From: an uncultured Rothia sp.
Lineage (GTDB): Bacteria; Actinomycetota; Actinomycetes; Actinomycetales; Micrococcaceae
Direction of reading: 5' to 3'
Assembly (NCBI GenBank): GCA_937935205.1
Contig: CALGXU010000097.1
Location: 1 to 6,582, forward strand
DNA length: 6,582 nucleotides
The notes beneath the pieces were generated by a model that did no database searches, was not told where the DNA came from, and worked only from the letters and a program-made list of their open reading frames with translations. This document shows, one piece after another, positions 1 to 6,388 of the stretch; the first letter of the stretch is position 1; every line of letters begins with the position of its first letter. The position numbers were made by a program, and so were the translations under genes.

Positions 1-7
1 CCACCGT

Positions 8-25
8 GAAGACACTAATCTATCG
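8..25 (-). repeat. Third partial copy of the inverted-repeat motif
   Basis: This stretch carries GAAGACACTAA followed by TCTATCG. It is a direct copy of the right arm of the inverted repeat at 105-171, where GAAGACACTAACCTATGG begins at 150. Most of about 18 aligned bases match. Two like-oriented copies plus one inverted copy within 170 bp resemble the repeated transposase-binding sites at the ends of some insertion sequences (the IS21 family is an example). No transposase is visible in the window, so the element type is inference. Confidence 0.5.
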
Positions 26-104
26 ATGAAAAGGATAAATCATAACCCATAACCGGCTCTCACCTACCTGGCACAGCCGGAGATTCGGTCAAGGGTTACG
101 GATT

Positions 105-171
105 TGTGCCATGGTTTAGTGTCTTTGGTCGTAGTTAAAAACCATGGTCGAAGACACTAACCTATGGCACA
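105..171. mobile_element. Imperfect TGT...ACA inverted-repeat pair, possible IS end or miniature element
   Basis: The 23-base arms at 105-127 and 149-171 are inverted copies of each other with 20 of 23 matches. Each starts TGTGCCAT when read inward and contains TTAGTGTCTT. The outer bases are TGT and ACA, as in many insertion-sequence termini. Both outer flanks read ATT (102-104 and 172-174), which could be a 3-bp target duplication but could also be chance. A second, competing pairing joins CCATGGTTT (109-117) to AAACCATGG (139-147). The 67-bp unit is too short to encode a protein. It may be a MITE-like remnant, the terminal region of an element lying to the left, or an RNA hairpin. There is no convincing gene anywhere in 1-303. 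Confidence 0.45.
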
Positions 172-198
172 ATTTCTGGGGGCACGGCTCCTTCATAG

Positions 199-265
199 CG
201 AGAAGCCACATGTGTTTCCAGAAGCCACTTATGACGTGGCTGTTCGAAACACATGTGGCTTCTCG
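199..265. repeat. Perfect 20-bp inverted repeat (long hairpin)
   Basis: The arm at 199-218 (CGAGAAGCCACATGTGTTTC) is the exact reverse complement of 246-265. Inside, AGCCAC (223-228) pairs with GTGGCT (236-241) around a 7-base loop, so most of the 67 bases can form one stem. It lies 38 bp beyond the stop codon of the minus-strand membrane-protein gene and could protect or end that transcript. However, no run of T follows on either strand, so it is not a standard intrinsic terminator. A palindromic repeat element or a cruciform-forming transposon end is the alternative. Confidence 0.7.
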
Positions 266-303
266 GCGTTTATGCTCGGAGGCCAGAGGCTATCTAGAGC
301 AAA

Positions 304-1386
304 TCAGTTCTTACCTTTCTTATCTGAAACTGCTTTATCCTGAGCAAGCGATTCTTCGTCTACAGGGTTCTTAGCATCAATTCCAAACACCCCCGGCAAA
401 TAAGAGCCGTAGGGCAGTTTTCCCTTATTGAATTTTTCCAAGAGAGTGTACGGAATAGTAATCGATAAAATTTTTGCAATGGGAATCAGCCAATTATCCT
501 TTCTCCAGAAATCAGGAACATTGACTAATTTGGCGTACTCTTCATCCACCATCGAATATCTCATTCGCGCCACATTTCTAGCACGGGAAGAAATTAATTT
601 ATTTAACTGTTCGTGAACATTCTTAGGGGCGTATTTATTCGATATTTTAATATACTCATATCGAGCTATTTCTTCCCAGCTAATAACAATTCCAAAAGAT
701 TTGGAAATGACGTACGTGGCGCGAACCAAAACAACCGACAACAAGGATAGAACCACGGTAACGGCAGGGAAAAATAAAACTAAATACTGTGAATCAGAAG
801 GGAGGCGCCCAGGATCCTGAATAAGCGAGAATGAAACATTGACAAGATCAATGTAATATATGACATATTTTAATGATACAAAAATCAAAAAAATGCATAG
901 AATAAACTCTGCCAGCACTGAGGCAAAAGTTTTAAAATTCGGTAGCGACCTTATGTCCCCCATCCATTGCCCCACAATATAAGATTCAGGAATTTTTAAC
1001 AACCTCTTCCGGGTCTGAATATCACGACACTCAGAGAGTACCTTGTGTTCCCAAGATAAACGCTCTAAAGCAATTTTGCGACACCCTTCAATCTCTCTAT
1101 ACTCCGGTGAGACGATTGCCAGCGCATCTACATTCTCAAACTTGACAAGGTCTTTATAAGTCTTAGAAATTTCTAAAAGTTCCTTGTATCGAGCTAACTC
1201 AGGTGGTTTAGATCGCTTGGAAAAATCCATCTGCTTATCAGCTTTACGGCCATTCCACCACGCAACAAGATATGGGCTTGCAAAGGTAACCAGAGGACCG
1301 ACAAATACGGGCCATAAGTTATTTAGAGTAAGCACGTTCTCGATTCCCTCAGCTAGCACCTGCGCTAATAGTAGTTGGTTCATCAT
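304..1386 (-). CDS. AT-rich hypothetical membrane protein (360 aa)
   Basis: I do not recognise a family. The protein has a likely transmembrane segment at about residues 24-44, a polar and charged stretch at 46-150 rich in Lys, Glu and Arg, a strong hydrophobic pair at about 154-180 and 201-225, a second polar region at 226-295, and a weaker hydrophobic stretch at 299-315. The C-terminus is charged and ends in KKGKN. There is no cleavable signal peptide and no recognisable catalytic motif. The first ATG of an ATGATG pair is chosen because AGGAAAGGA lies 10 bases upstream (1397-1405); the second ATG would also work. The gene is far more AT-rich than its neighbours and uses A/T-ending codons freely. 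It sits between mobile-element-like repeats and the ppx terminator, which suggests horizontal acquisition. The long open frame with a good ribosome binding site supports a real gene. Function is unknown. Confidence 0.8.
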   Translation of the reverse strand: MMNQLLLAQVLAEGIENVLTLNNLWPVFVGPLVTFASPYLVAWWNGRKADKQMDFSKRSKPPELARYKELLEISKTYKDLVKFENVDALAIVSPEYREIEGCRKIALERLSWEHKVLSECRDIQTRKRLLKIPESYIVGQWMGDIRSLPNFKTFASVLAEFILCIFLIFVSLKYVIYYIDLVNVSFSLIQDPGRLPSDSQYLVLFFPAVTVVLSLLSVVLVRATYVISKSFGIVISWEEIARYEYIKISNKYAPKNVHEQLNKLISSRARNVARMRYSMVDEEYAKLVNVPDFWRKDNWLIPIAKILSITIPYTLLEKFNKGKLPYGSYLPGVFGIDAKNPVDEESLAQDKAVSDKKGKN

Positions 1387-1396
1387 CGGTGATTGT

Positions 1397-1427
1397 TCCT
1401 TTCCTACATCGTTGTCGGCGGGTTATA
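1397..1427 (-). promoter_or_regulatory. Candidate promoter and ribosome binding site of the membrane-protein gene
   Basis: Read on the minus strand, TATAAC (1422-1427) matches the sigma-70 -10 box in five of six positions, and TTGTA lies just before it. It would start transcription near 1415, leaving a leader of about 29 bases that contains the Shine-Dalgarno sequence AGGAAAGGA (1397-1405). No good -35 box is visible at 16-18 bp spacing, because that stretch is the GC-rich arm of the preceding terminator. The gene probably has its own promoter immediately after the ppx terminator. Confidence 0.45.
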
Positions 1428-1430
1428 TAC

Positions 1431-1477
1431 AAGAAAAGCGGTGACCCCGCAGGCCGGTACGCACCAGCCTGCGGGGT
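1431..1477 (-). terminator. Intrinsic terminator of the ppx transcript
   Basis: A perfect 11-bp GC-rich stem joins 1444-1454 (ACCCCGCAGGC) to 1467-1477 around a 12-base loop. On the minus strand it is followed by CACCGCTTTTCTT (1431-1443), giving a T-rich tail that starts about six bases after the stem. It lies 36 bp past the ppx stop codon, in the right orientation, and ahead of the next gene's start. Confidence 0.75.
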
Positions 1478-1513
1478 TCAGTTACGGCTATTCAGCCACG
1501 TTACGCACCAGCG

Positions 1514-2485
1514 TTATGCACCCAGGAGGGCCTTCGGGTTGACCGGAGTACCCGTGCCCTCCGCCAGGTGCTCAATACGCTTCAGAATCAGGCCCTCACG
1601 CAACGCCCATGGGCACACACGCATCGTCTCAATACCGAACGCCTCCATCGCCGCCTCCGCCGCGATAGCGCCCGCCAGCATCTGCTCCGCACGCGCCTTC
1701 GAAACACCCGGCAAATCGCTACGCTCAGACACCGTCATCGCCTCCATACGACGAGTCCACAAGCGCAAATCCTGCAAATACATCTCACGCTTCACATGCG
1801 GGCCCGCCGAATACGGCGCCGCACCACAAATACGCGCCAACGAACGGAACGTCTTCGACGTACCCACCGTCATATCCGGCGCACCATAACGCAGCAAATT
1901 CTCCGCCACCGGGGCGATCTGCTCACGCACATACTTACGCAGACGCTTCACCTGCTTCGGGCTCGGCGGCTGCTCATCAAAAAACTCACGGGTCAGGCGG
2001 CCCGCACCCAACGGCACACTCATCGCCGCATCCGGCAACGCATTCGTACCCGTCGAAAACTCAAAAGAGCCGCCACCAATATCAAAATCAAGGATGCGGC
2101 CCGCACCCCAGCCCTGCCAGCGGCGCACCGCAAAGTACGTAATCGCCGCCTCCTGGTCGCCCGAAATACCGTTCAGGCTCACGCCGGTCTGCTCACGCAC
2201 CTGATGCAGCACGTCCGCACCATTACCCGCCTCACGGATAGCGCTCGTGGAGAACGCCAGCAGGTCCTCCGCCTCATTCTCGATAGCGAAGTCGCGGGCG
2301 CTGGTCACGAAGCGGGTCAGCGCGTCCGCGCCCTCCTGCGAGATATTGCCCTCAGCGTCGAGGTACTGCACGAGCTGCAACGGAATCTTGTGGGACGCGT
2401 ACGGTTCGGGGCGCGCTCCAGGGCTACCGTCAATCAGTAGCAGGTGGACCGTATTCGACCCGACATCCAGAACTCCCAGGCGCAT
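1514..2485 (-). CDS. ppx: Exopolyphosphatase, Ppx/GppA family (Rv0496-like)
   Basis: This is a 323-residue cytosolic phosphatase of the ASKHA fold that releases phosphate from the end of inorganic polyphosphate; some relatives also hydrolyse pppGpp. Seen in the sequence: the first phosphate-binding loop DVGSNTVHLL (7-16), FSTSAIREA (79-87), SGDQEA (109-114) whose Glu113 aligns with the family's catalytic Glu, the second loop DIGGGSFEF (135-143), the GAGRLTREF segment (160-168), GTSKTFRSLARI (208-219) and CPWALREGLIL (291-301). The layout and many motifs match mycobacterial Rv0496, from memory of that sequence. The protein has only the two ASKHA subdomains and lacks the C-terminal HD-like domain of the roughly 510-residue E. 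coli Ppx. The ATG start is supported by GGAGGGGAG six bases upstream and by the usual family N-terminus. It is separated from topA by 276 bp and probably has its own promoter. The family is secure; substrate preference (short or long polyphosphate, pppGpp) cannot be read from the sequence. Confidence 0.93.
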   Translation of the reverse strand: MRLGVLDVGSNTVHLLLIDGSPGARPEPYASHKIPLQLVQYLDAEGNISQEGADALTRFVTSARDFAIENEAEDLLAFSTSAIREAGNGADVLHQVREQTGVSLNGISGDQEAAITYFAVRRWQGWGAGRILDFDIGGGSFEFSTGTNALPDAAMSVPLGAGRLTREFFDEQPPSPKQVKRLRKYVREQIAPVAENLLRYGAPDMTVGTSKTFRSLARICGAAPYSAGPHVKREMYLQDLRLWTRRMEAMTVSERSDLPGVSKARAEQMLAGAIAAEAAMEAFGIETMRVCPWALREGLILKRIEHLAEGTGTPVNPKALLGA

Positions 2486-2491
2486 GGTGCG

Positions 2492-2515
2492 CTCCCCTCC
2501 CCCGCCCGCGGCGGG
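2492..2515 (-). promoter_or_regulatory. Strong ribosome binding site with an adjoining GC hairpin, ppx leader
   Basis: On the minus strand, CCCGCC (2510-2515) can pair with GGCGGG (2501-2506) around a CGC loop. The Shine-Dalgarno sequence GGAGGGGAG (2492-2500) follows directly, six bases before the ATG. The hairpin abuts the ribosome binding site and could affect its accessibility. Whether it does so is inference. Confidence 0.5.
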
Positions 2516-2517
2516 AT

Positions 2518-2539
2518 ATTATCTGTGTGCGGTACCGCA
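2518..2539 (-). promoter_or_regulatory. Candidate ppx promoter with a 12-bp palindrome
   Basis: On the minus strand, GATAAT (2518-2523) is a good -10 box match, 32 bases before the ppx ATG. The perfect palindrome TGCGGTACCGCA (2528-2539) lies just upstream, in the place of the promoter spacer, where a bound regulator would affect RNA polymerase. The hexamer 17 bp upstream (CCGCGC) is not a -35 match. The promoter call is therefore tentative. Confidence 0.35.
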
Positions 2540-2669
2540 GGCGCGGCACCTCTTCCAGTCTGTCAGAGGCGCGGCTCACTCCGCAAACAATCCAGGCGGA
2601 TGCCCAGTATCAGCACAGCGCGAGCCCAAAAACACAGTGCGCTGGGATTGCAAAAGCGCGAGTACACCA

Positions 2670-2725
2670 AAGGCGCAGGAAGTGCCCATCCCCGTGCGGG
2701 GGTTTCGGGACGCATCCTGCGCCTT
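2670..2725 (-). terminator. Hairpin after topA, possible terminator
   Basis: A perfect 11-bp stem joins AAGGCGCAGGA (2670-2680) to its complement at 2715-2725. A smaller CCCC/GGGG stem (2690-2701) lies at the tip, so the 56 bases can fold as one interrupted hairpin. It starts 36 bp past the topA stop codon. On the minus strand only CTTTGGTG follows, so the T tract is poor. It may be a weak intrinsic terminator, a pause site or an RNA-stabilising structure. Confidence 0.45.
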
Positions 2726-2761
2726 CAGTTCAGCTCAAAGCGCGCTCGGCTACTCGGCAGA

Positions 2762-5578
2762 TTACTCGGCGGTCTTCTTCGCCGCGGTCTTACGAGTGGT
2801 CGTCTTCTTCGCGGTAGTAGACTTTGCGGTCGTCTTCTTAGCAGTCGTCTTCTTAGCGGTAGTGGTCTTCTTCGCGGCGGTCTTACGCTTGACCGGGCCC
2901 TTCGCACGCTTGTCAGCCAGCAGCTGCACCGCACGCTCGTGGGTCAGCGACTCCACCGACTCCGCACGCGGAACCGTAATGTTCGTAATACCGTCGGTGA
3001 TGTACGGGCCAAAGCGGCCGTCCTTCACCACAATCTTCTTCTCACTGACCGGGTCCACGCCCAGCTCAGCCAGCGGAGGCTTAGCCGCCGCACGACCGCG
3101 CTGCTTCGGCTGGGAGTAAATCTCCAGTGCCTGCTCCAGCGTAATCGTGAAGATCTCGTCCTCACTGCCAATCGAGCGGGAATCCGTGCCCTTCTTCAGG
3201 TACGGGCCGAAACGGCCGTTCTGCACGGTAATTTCCACGCCCTCAGCGTCGGTACCGAGCACGCGCGGCAGGCTCATCAGCTGCAGTGCCTGCTCCAGGG
3301 TCACGGTCGCCAGGTCCATGGACTTGAACAGGGACGCGGTGCGCGGCTTGGCGGGCTTCGGCTTCTTCTTCGGCTTGGGCTTGCCGTTCTTGTAGTACTC
3401 GGTCGGCTGCGCGTCCAGGTACGCCTGAATCTGCTCCTCGGTCATCTCTTCGATGACTTCGGTGACGTAGGGGCCGTAGCGGCCGTCGCGTGCCACAATC
3501 TGGTTGCCGGAGACCGGGTCAACGCCGAGTACGCGGCCGTCGGACTTGCCCTGTTCGAGCAGTTCGCGTGCCTTCGCTTCGGTCAGTTCGTCCGGTGCCA
3601 GGTCGGCGGGTACGTTCGCACGGATCGGTTCGGTCAGTTCGCCGGTCTCGGTGTCGAGGGTGCCTTCGGCTTCCAGGTAGGGGCCGAACTTACCCACACG
3701 CAGCACAATGCCGTCCGCAATCGGGATGGAGTTGATGCTGCGGGCGTCAATCTCACCGAGGTTGTCGACGATGGGCTTCAGACCGCGCTTGGAGCCGCCG
3801 CCGAAGTAGAACTCGCCCAGCCATTCGACGCGGGATTCTTCACCGCGTGCGATGCGGTCGAGGTCTTCTTCCATCTGCGCGGTGAACTCGTAGTTCACGT
3901 AGGGGCCGAAGCTGGATTCGAGCAGGCGCACCACGGAGAACGCGATCCAGGACGGAATCAGCGAACCAGAACGAACGTTCACGTATCCGCGGTCCATGAT
4001 GGTCGAAATAACCGCCGCGTAGGTGGACGGGCGGCCAATGCCCAGCTCGTCCAGGGTCTTCACGAGGGACGCCTCGGTGTAGCGCGGGGGCGGCAGGGTC
4101 TCGTGGCCGGCGGGTTCAATCGCCTCGGCGGTCAGTGCCTCACCGGTAGTCAGGTTCGGCAGGCGCTTCTCAGCGTCCTTCGCCTCACGCTCAGCCACGC
4201 GGGATGCGTCAACACCCTCCTCGTAGGCGGCGAGGAAGCCGCGGAAGGTGATGACGGTACCGGATGCAGCGAACTCAGCATCCTGGCCGTTAGATGCCAC
4301 GGCGCCCAGGCGCACGGAGGCGGTGGAACCGGTTGCGTCAGCCATCTGGGAGGCGACGGTACGCTTCCAGATCAGCTCGTAGAGGCGGAACTCGTCGTTG
4401 GACAGGGAGCCGCGCACGGCGTCCGGGGTGCGGAAGGTGTCACCCGCGGGGCGGATTGCTTCGTGGGCTTCCTGCGCGTTCTTGCTCTTGGAGGTGTACA
4501 CGCGCGGTGCGGAGGGCACGAACTCGGCGCCGTACAGCTCGGATGCCTGGCGGCGTGCGGCGGAGATCGCCTGCTCGCTCAGTGCCACCGAGTCGGTACG
4601 CATGTAGGTGATGTAACCGTTTTCGTAGAGGCGCTGCGCCACCTGCATGGTCACGCGGGAGGAGAAACGCAGCTTACGTGCGGCTTCCTGCTGCAGGGTG
4701 GAGGTGGTGAACGGCGCTGCCGGGCGGCGCTTGTACGGCTTGGTCTCAACGGAGCGTACGGAGAACGCGGCGGACTGCAGGGCTGCGGCGAGCGCGCGGG
4801 CGGCTTCCTCGTTCAGGTGGGTGACCTTGGAGGTGTTGAGGGTGCCGTTGTCGGCGAAGTCCTTGCCGGTGGCGATGCGGTTGCCGTCTACGGCGACCAG
4901 CTTGGCGTCGAAGCCTTCGGAGGCTACGGTGAGGAAGCGTCCGGTCAGGTCCCAGTAGTTGGCGGCGACGAATGCCATGCGTTCGCGTTCGCGCTCAACC
5001 ACGAGGCGGGTTGCGACGGACTGCACGCGACCTGCGGAGAGACCGCGGCCGACCTTGCGCCAGAGCACGGGGGAAATTTCGTAACCGTAGATGCGGTCGA
5101 GGATGCGGCGGGTCTCCTGCGCGTCGACCAGGTGCAGGTCGATGTCGCGCAGTTCGCCGAAGGCACGCTGAATGGCTTCCCGGGTGATTTCGGGGAAGGT
5201 CATGCGGTAGACGGGTACCTTGGGCTTGAGGACTTCCTTCAGGTGCCATGCGATGGCTTCACCTTCGCGGTCACCATCGGTTGCCAGGTAGAGCGCGTCT
5301 ACTTCTTTGAGCTTGCGCTTGAGTTCGGCGACCTTTTTCTTCTTGTCGGGGTTGACCACGTAGTAGGGTTCGAAGTTCTCTTCAACGTTGACAGCGAACT
5401 TGCCGACGGGGCTCTTTTTGAGGTTTTCGGGCAGTTCGGAGGGCTGCGGAAGGTCGCGGATATGGCCCATGGACGAGTCGACGAGGTAGTCCTCGCCGAG
5501 GTAGCTGCTAATGGTTTTGACCTTGGAGGGAGACTCCACAATCAGCAGGGCTTTTCCGGTCTTTGCCTGAGCGGGCAC
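2762..5578 (-). CDS. topA: DNA topoisomerase I (type IA), actinobacterial form
   Basis: This 938-residue enzyme relaxes negative supercoils by cutting one strand through a 5'-phosphotyrosine bond. The Toprim domain (about 10-130) has the catalytic Glu15 in LLIVESPSK and the metal-binding Asp101, Asp103 and Glu105 in ATDGDREGEAIAWHL. SAGRVQSVATRLVVERE (181-197) and the active-site segment GYITYMRTDS (321-330) follow, with Tyr325 the expected nucleophile. ELGIGRPSTYAAVISTI (511-527) is also typical. The C-terminus carries four GRFGPY-type repeats (629-634, 699-704, 788-793, 854-859) instead of zinc fingers, a Lys/Pro linker at about 730-747, and a 42-residue basic tail. I count no cysteine in the whole protein. 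The start codon is GTG (5576-5578), with GAGGAG four bases upstream, a rather short spacing. The next in-frame Met is residue 36, inside the Toprim domain, so the GTG is preferred. The gene is flanked by gaps of 276 and 345 bp and is probably transcribed alone. Confidence 0.98.
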   Translation of the reverse strand: MPAQAKTGKALLIVESPSKVKTISSYLGEDYLVDSSMGHIRDLPQPSELPENLKKSPVGKFAVNVEENFEPYYVVNPDKKKKVAELKRKLKEVDALYLATDGDREGEAIAWHLKEVLKPKVPVYRMTFPEITREAIQRAFGELRDIDLHLVDAQETRRILDRIYGYEISPVLWRKVGRGLSAGRVQSVATRLVVERERERMAFVAANYWDLTGRFLTVASEGFDAKLVAVDGNRIATGKDFADNGTLNTSKVTHLNEEAARALAAALQSAAFSVRSVETKPYKRRPAAPFTTSTLQQEAARKLRFSSRVTMQVAQRLYENGYITYMRTDSVALSEQAISAARRQASELYGAEFVPSAPRVYTSKSKNAQEAHEAIRPAGDTFRTPDAVRGSLSNDEFRLYELIWKRTVASQMADATGSTASVRLGAVASNGQDAEFAASGTVITFRGFLAAYEEGVDASRVAEREAKDAEKRLPNLTTGEALTAEAIEPAGHETLPPPRYTEASLVKTLDELGIGRPSTYAAVISTIMDRGYVNVRSGSLIPSWIAFSVVRLLESSFGPYVNYEFTAQMEEDLDRIARGEESRVEWLGEFYFGGGSKRGLKPIVDNLGEIDARSINSIPIADGIVLRVGKFGPYLEAEGTLDTETGELTEPIRANVPADLAPDELTEAKARELLEQGKSDGRVLGVDPVSGNQIVARDGRYGPYVTEVIEEMTEEQIQAYLDAQPTEYYKNGKPKPKKKPKPAKPRTASLFKSMDLATVTLEQALQLMSLPRVLGTDAEGVEITVQNGRFGPYLKKGTDSRSIGSEDEIFTITLEQALEIYSQPKQRGRAAAKPPLAELGVDPVSEKKIVVKDGRFGPYITDGITNITVPRAESVESLTHERAVQLLADKRAKGPVKRKTAAKKTTTAKKTTAKKTTAKSTTAKKTTTRKTAAKKTAE
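2765..2890 (-). repeat. Degenerate tandem repeat coding for the lysine-rich TopA tail
   Basis: These 126 bases encode residues 897-938, made of AKKTT-like units (AAKKTTTAKKTTAKKTTAKS and onward). At the DNA level, variants of GTCTTCTTCGCGG and GTCTTCTTAGC recur on the plus strand. Basic tails of this kind in actinobacterial TopA proteins are known to bind DNA and aid processivity. Such repeats can change in copy number by slippage, so the length may vary between strains. Confidence 0.85.
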
Positions 5579-5923
5579 GGCACTCCTCTATCTGTGTGTT
5601 GAAAAGCTACGTATTCAACCATAACCTACGCTGGCGCTTGTGGGCACCGGCGGGCTGTGGTGTACGCGGGGTGAGGTGATCTGTGGGGATGTAATTTGTG
5701 TTGGGTTTATGTGGTGCGCTCGGTGCGTTTCATACGGCGAGCGCGTGGTGGCCCGGCGCGGGGCGAGCTAGCCCGGTTCTGGTTGATGTGGACCGGGCGT
5801 GTTGAGCTTGCACGTGTGCGCAGGGTACTCGGTACATCATACGGTACCGGAAGCGGTGGTGTGTGCACAGGGGGTGGGTGTGCGGGTGCTGGGGCGCACC
5901 GCACGGCGCCCTCACCTGCGTTT
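5579..5923. other. 345-bp intergenic region upstream of topA
   Basis: I see no convincing gene here; the frames that cross it are shadows or run into the PNPOx-family gene. It should hold the topA promoter and leader. Notable pieces are a GC hairpin with GCCCGGT (5771-5777) pairing to ACCGGGC (5792-5798), a small GTTGAA/TTCAAC inverted repeat in the leader (5598-5603 and 5614-5619), and the promoter candidate listed separately. Several TANNNT hexamers lie nearer to topA (for example TAGGTT and TATGGT on the minus strand around 5620-5630), but none has a recognisable -35 box. Confidence 0.6.
5830..5865 (-). promoter_or_regulatory. Candidate topA promoter, -10 box inside an inverted repeat
   Basis: On the minus strand, TATGAT (5836-5841) matches the -10 consensus in five of six positions. 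It is flanked by CGGTAC (5844-5849) and GTACCG (5830-5835), which are complementary arms that enclose it. A weak -35-like CACACA (5860-5865) lies 18 bp upstream. Transcription from here would give a leader of about 250 bases before topA. An operator or supercoiling-sensitive element is possible. It is a prediction from pattern only. Confidence 0.35.
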
Positions 5924-5939
5924 CTAGCTGGTGAGGGTG
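5907..5939 (-). terminator. Hairpin spanning the stop codon of the PNPOx-family gene
   Basis: CCCTCACC (5909-5916) pairs perfectly with GGTGAGGG (5930-5937), extended by one wobble and one more pair. The 13-base loop (5917-5929) contains the TAG stop codon. On the minus strand, CGTGCGG follows with no T run. It may be a U-less terminator or an mRNA 3'-end stabiliser. Confidence 0.35.
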
Positions 5940-6382
5940 TCCGAGTCGGGCTGGGTGCCGTCCAGGGATGCGGGCAGGAGCGGGTATTCGCGGCCGTACA
6001 CGGTCTGCGGCGCAATGCGCACCCACTGCATTTCGTGGGTTTCGGAGTCGGGCAGGTCGAAGGTGCGCACGATCTGCGGGGTCATTTCCGGCGGCAGCCA
6101 GTGCGCAATACCTACCACGATGACGGAGCGGATGCCGTCTTCGAGGGTTTCGTCGATTTCGAAGGCGACGCGGCGGCTGACTACCACGGAGGAGAACTTG
6201 TTGCCGCGGGTGGTGCGGATGTAGATTTCCTGCTTGTCGTCTTGGTGAGCGACGGCGTAAAGCACGGGCAGCACATCGACGTGCTGTCCGTCAGTGAGGA
6301 TGAGGCGGCCGAGAGTGTTCGCGTGCAGACGCTCCCAGCACTTGTCGACGCTGATACTTTCATCGGGGTACAGGTTACTCAT
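5924..6382 (-). CDS. Pyridoxamine 5'-phosphate oxidase-like flavin-binding protein
   Basis: This 152-residue protein has the split-barrel flavin-binding fold of the PNPOx-like family (Pyridox_ox_2 type). Visible family features are the N-terminal helix with CWERLHANTLGRLIL (15-29), VDVLPVLYAV (35-44), the likely cofactor-phosphate contact RTTRGNKF (56-63), the strand VAFEIDE (72-78) and SVIVVGIAHWL (86-96). Many actinobacterial relatives with this layout bind FMN, F420 or heme, and most have no assigned substrate, so the true reaction is unknown. It is probably not the vitamin B6 enzyme PdxH, which is longer. The frame stays open 28 codons further upstream, but the family N-terminus fits a start at MSNLYPDE. 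A -10-like box six bases before that ATG supports this start. There is no Shine-Dalgarno sequence. It lies 345 bp upstream of topA and seems to be a separate unit. Confidence 0.85.
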   Translation of the reverse strand: MSNLYPDESISVDKCWERLHANTLGRLILTDGQHVDVLPVLYAVAHQDDKQEIYIRTTRGNKFSSVVVSRRVAFEIDETLEDGIRSVIVVGIAHWLPPEMTPQIVRTFDLPDSETHEMQWVRIAPQTVYGREYPLLPASLDGTQPDSDTLTS

Positions 6383-6388
6383 GGTTTC

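Noticed and set aside
41..54. Tandem CATAACC CATAACC at the left edge
   Set aside because: Only two 7-base units. There is no array, spacer pattern or iteron series that would suggest a CRISPR or replication origin.
53..80. CCGGCT/AGCCGG inverted repeat
   Set aside because: A 6-bp stem with a 16-base loop is within chance and has no T tract or link to a gene.
144..374. A 76-codon plus-strand frame across the repeats
   Set aside because: It runs through both hairpin arms and into the 3' end of the membrane-protein gene, has no Shine-Dalgarno sequence, and has no recognisable protein features.
1568..2440. A 290-codon plus-strand frame opposite ppx
   Set aside because: Its product is dominated by Arg, His, Thr and Leu and mirrors the codon bias of the real ppx gene. 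There is no ribosome binding site or family motif.
2444..5602. A 1052-codon open frame on the plus strand opposite topA
   Set aside because: It is antisense to a topA gene with all its catalytic motifs. Its translation is a low-complexity Gly/Val/Arg/Leu mix with no domain, as expected from GC-rich codon bias on the other strand.
5707..6026. Two overlapping minus-strand frames of 98 and 102 codons upstream of topA
   Set aside because: They overlap the end of the PNPOx-family gene, are rich in Pro, Arg and Ala, and have no family or ribosome-binding evidence.
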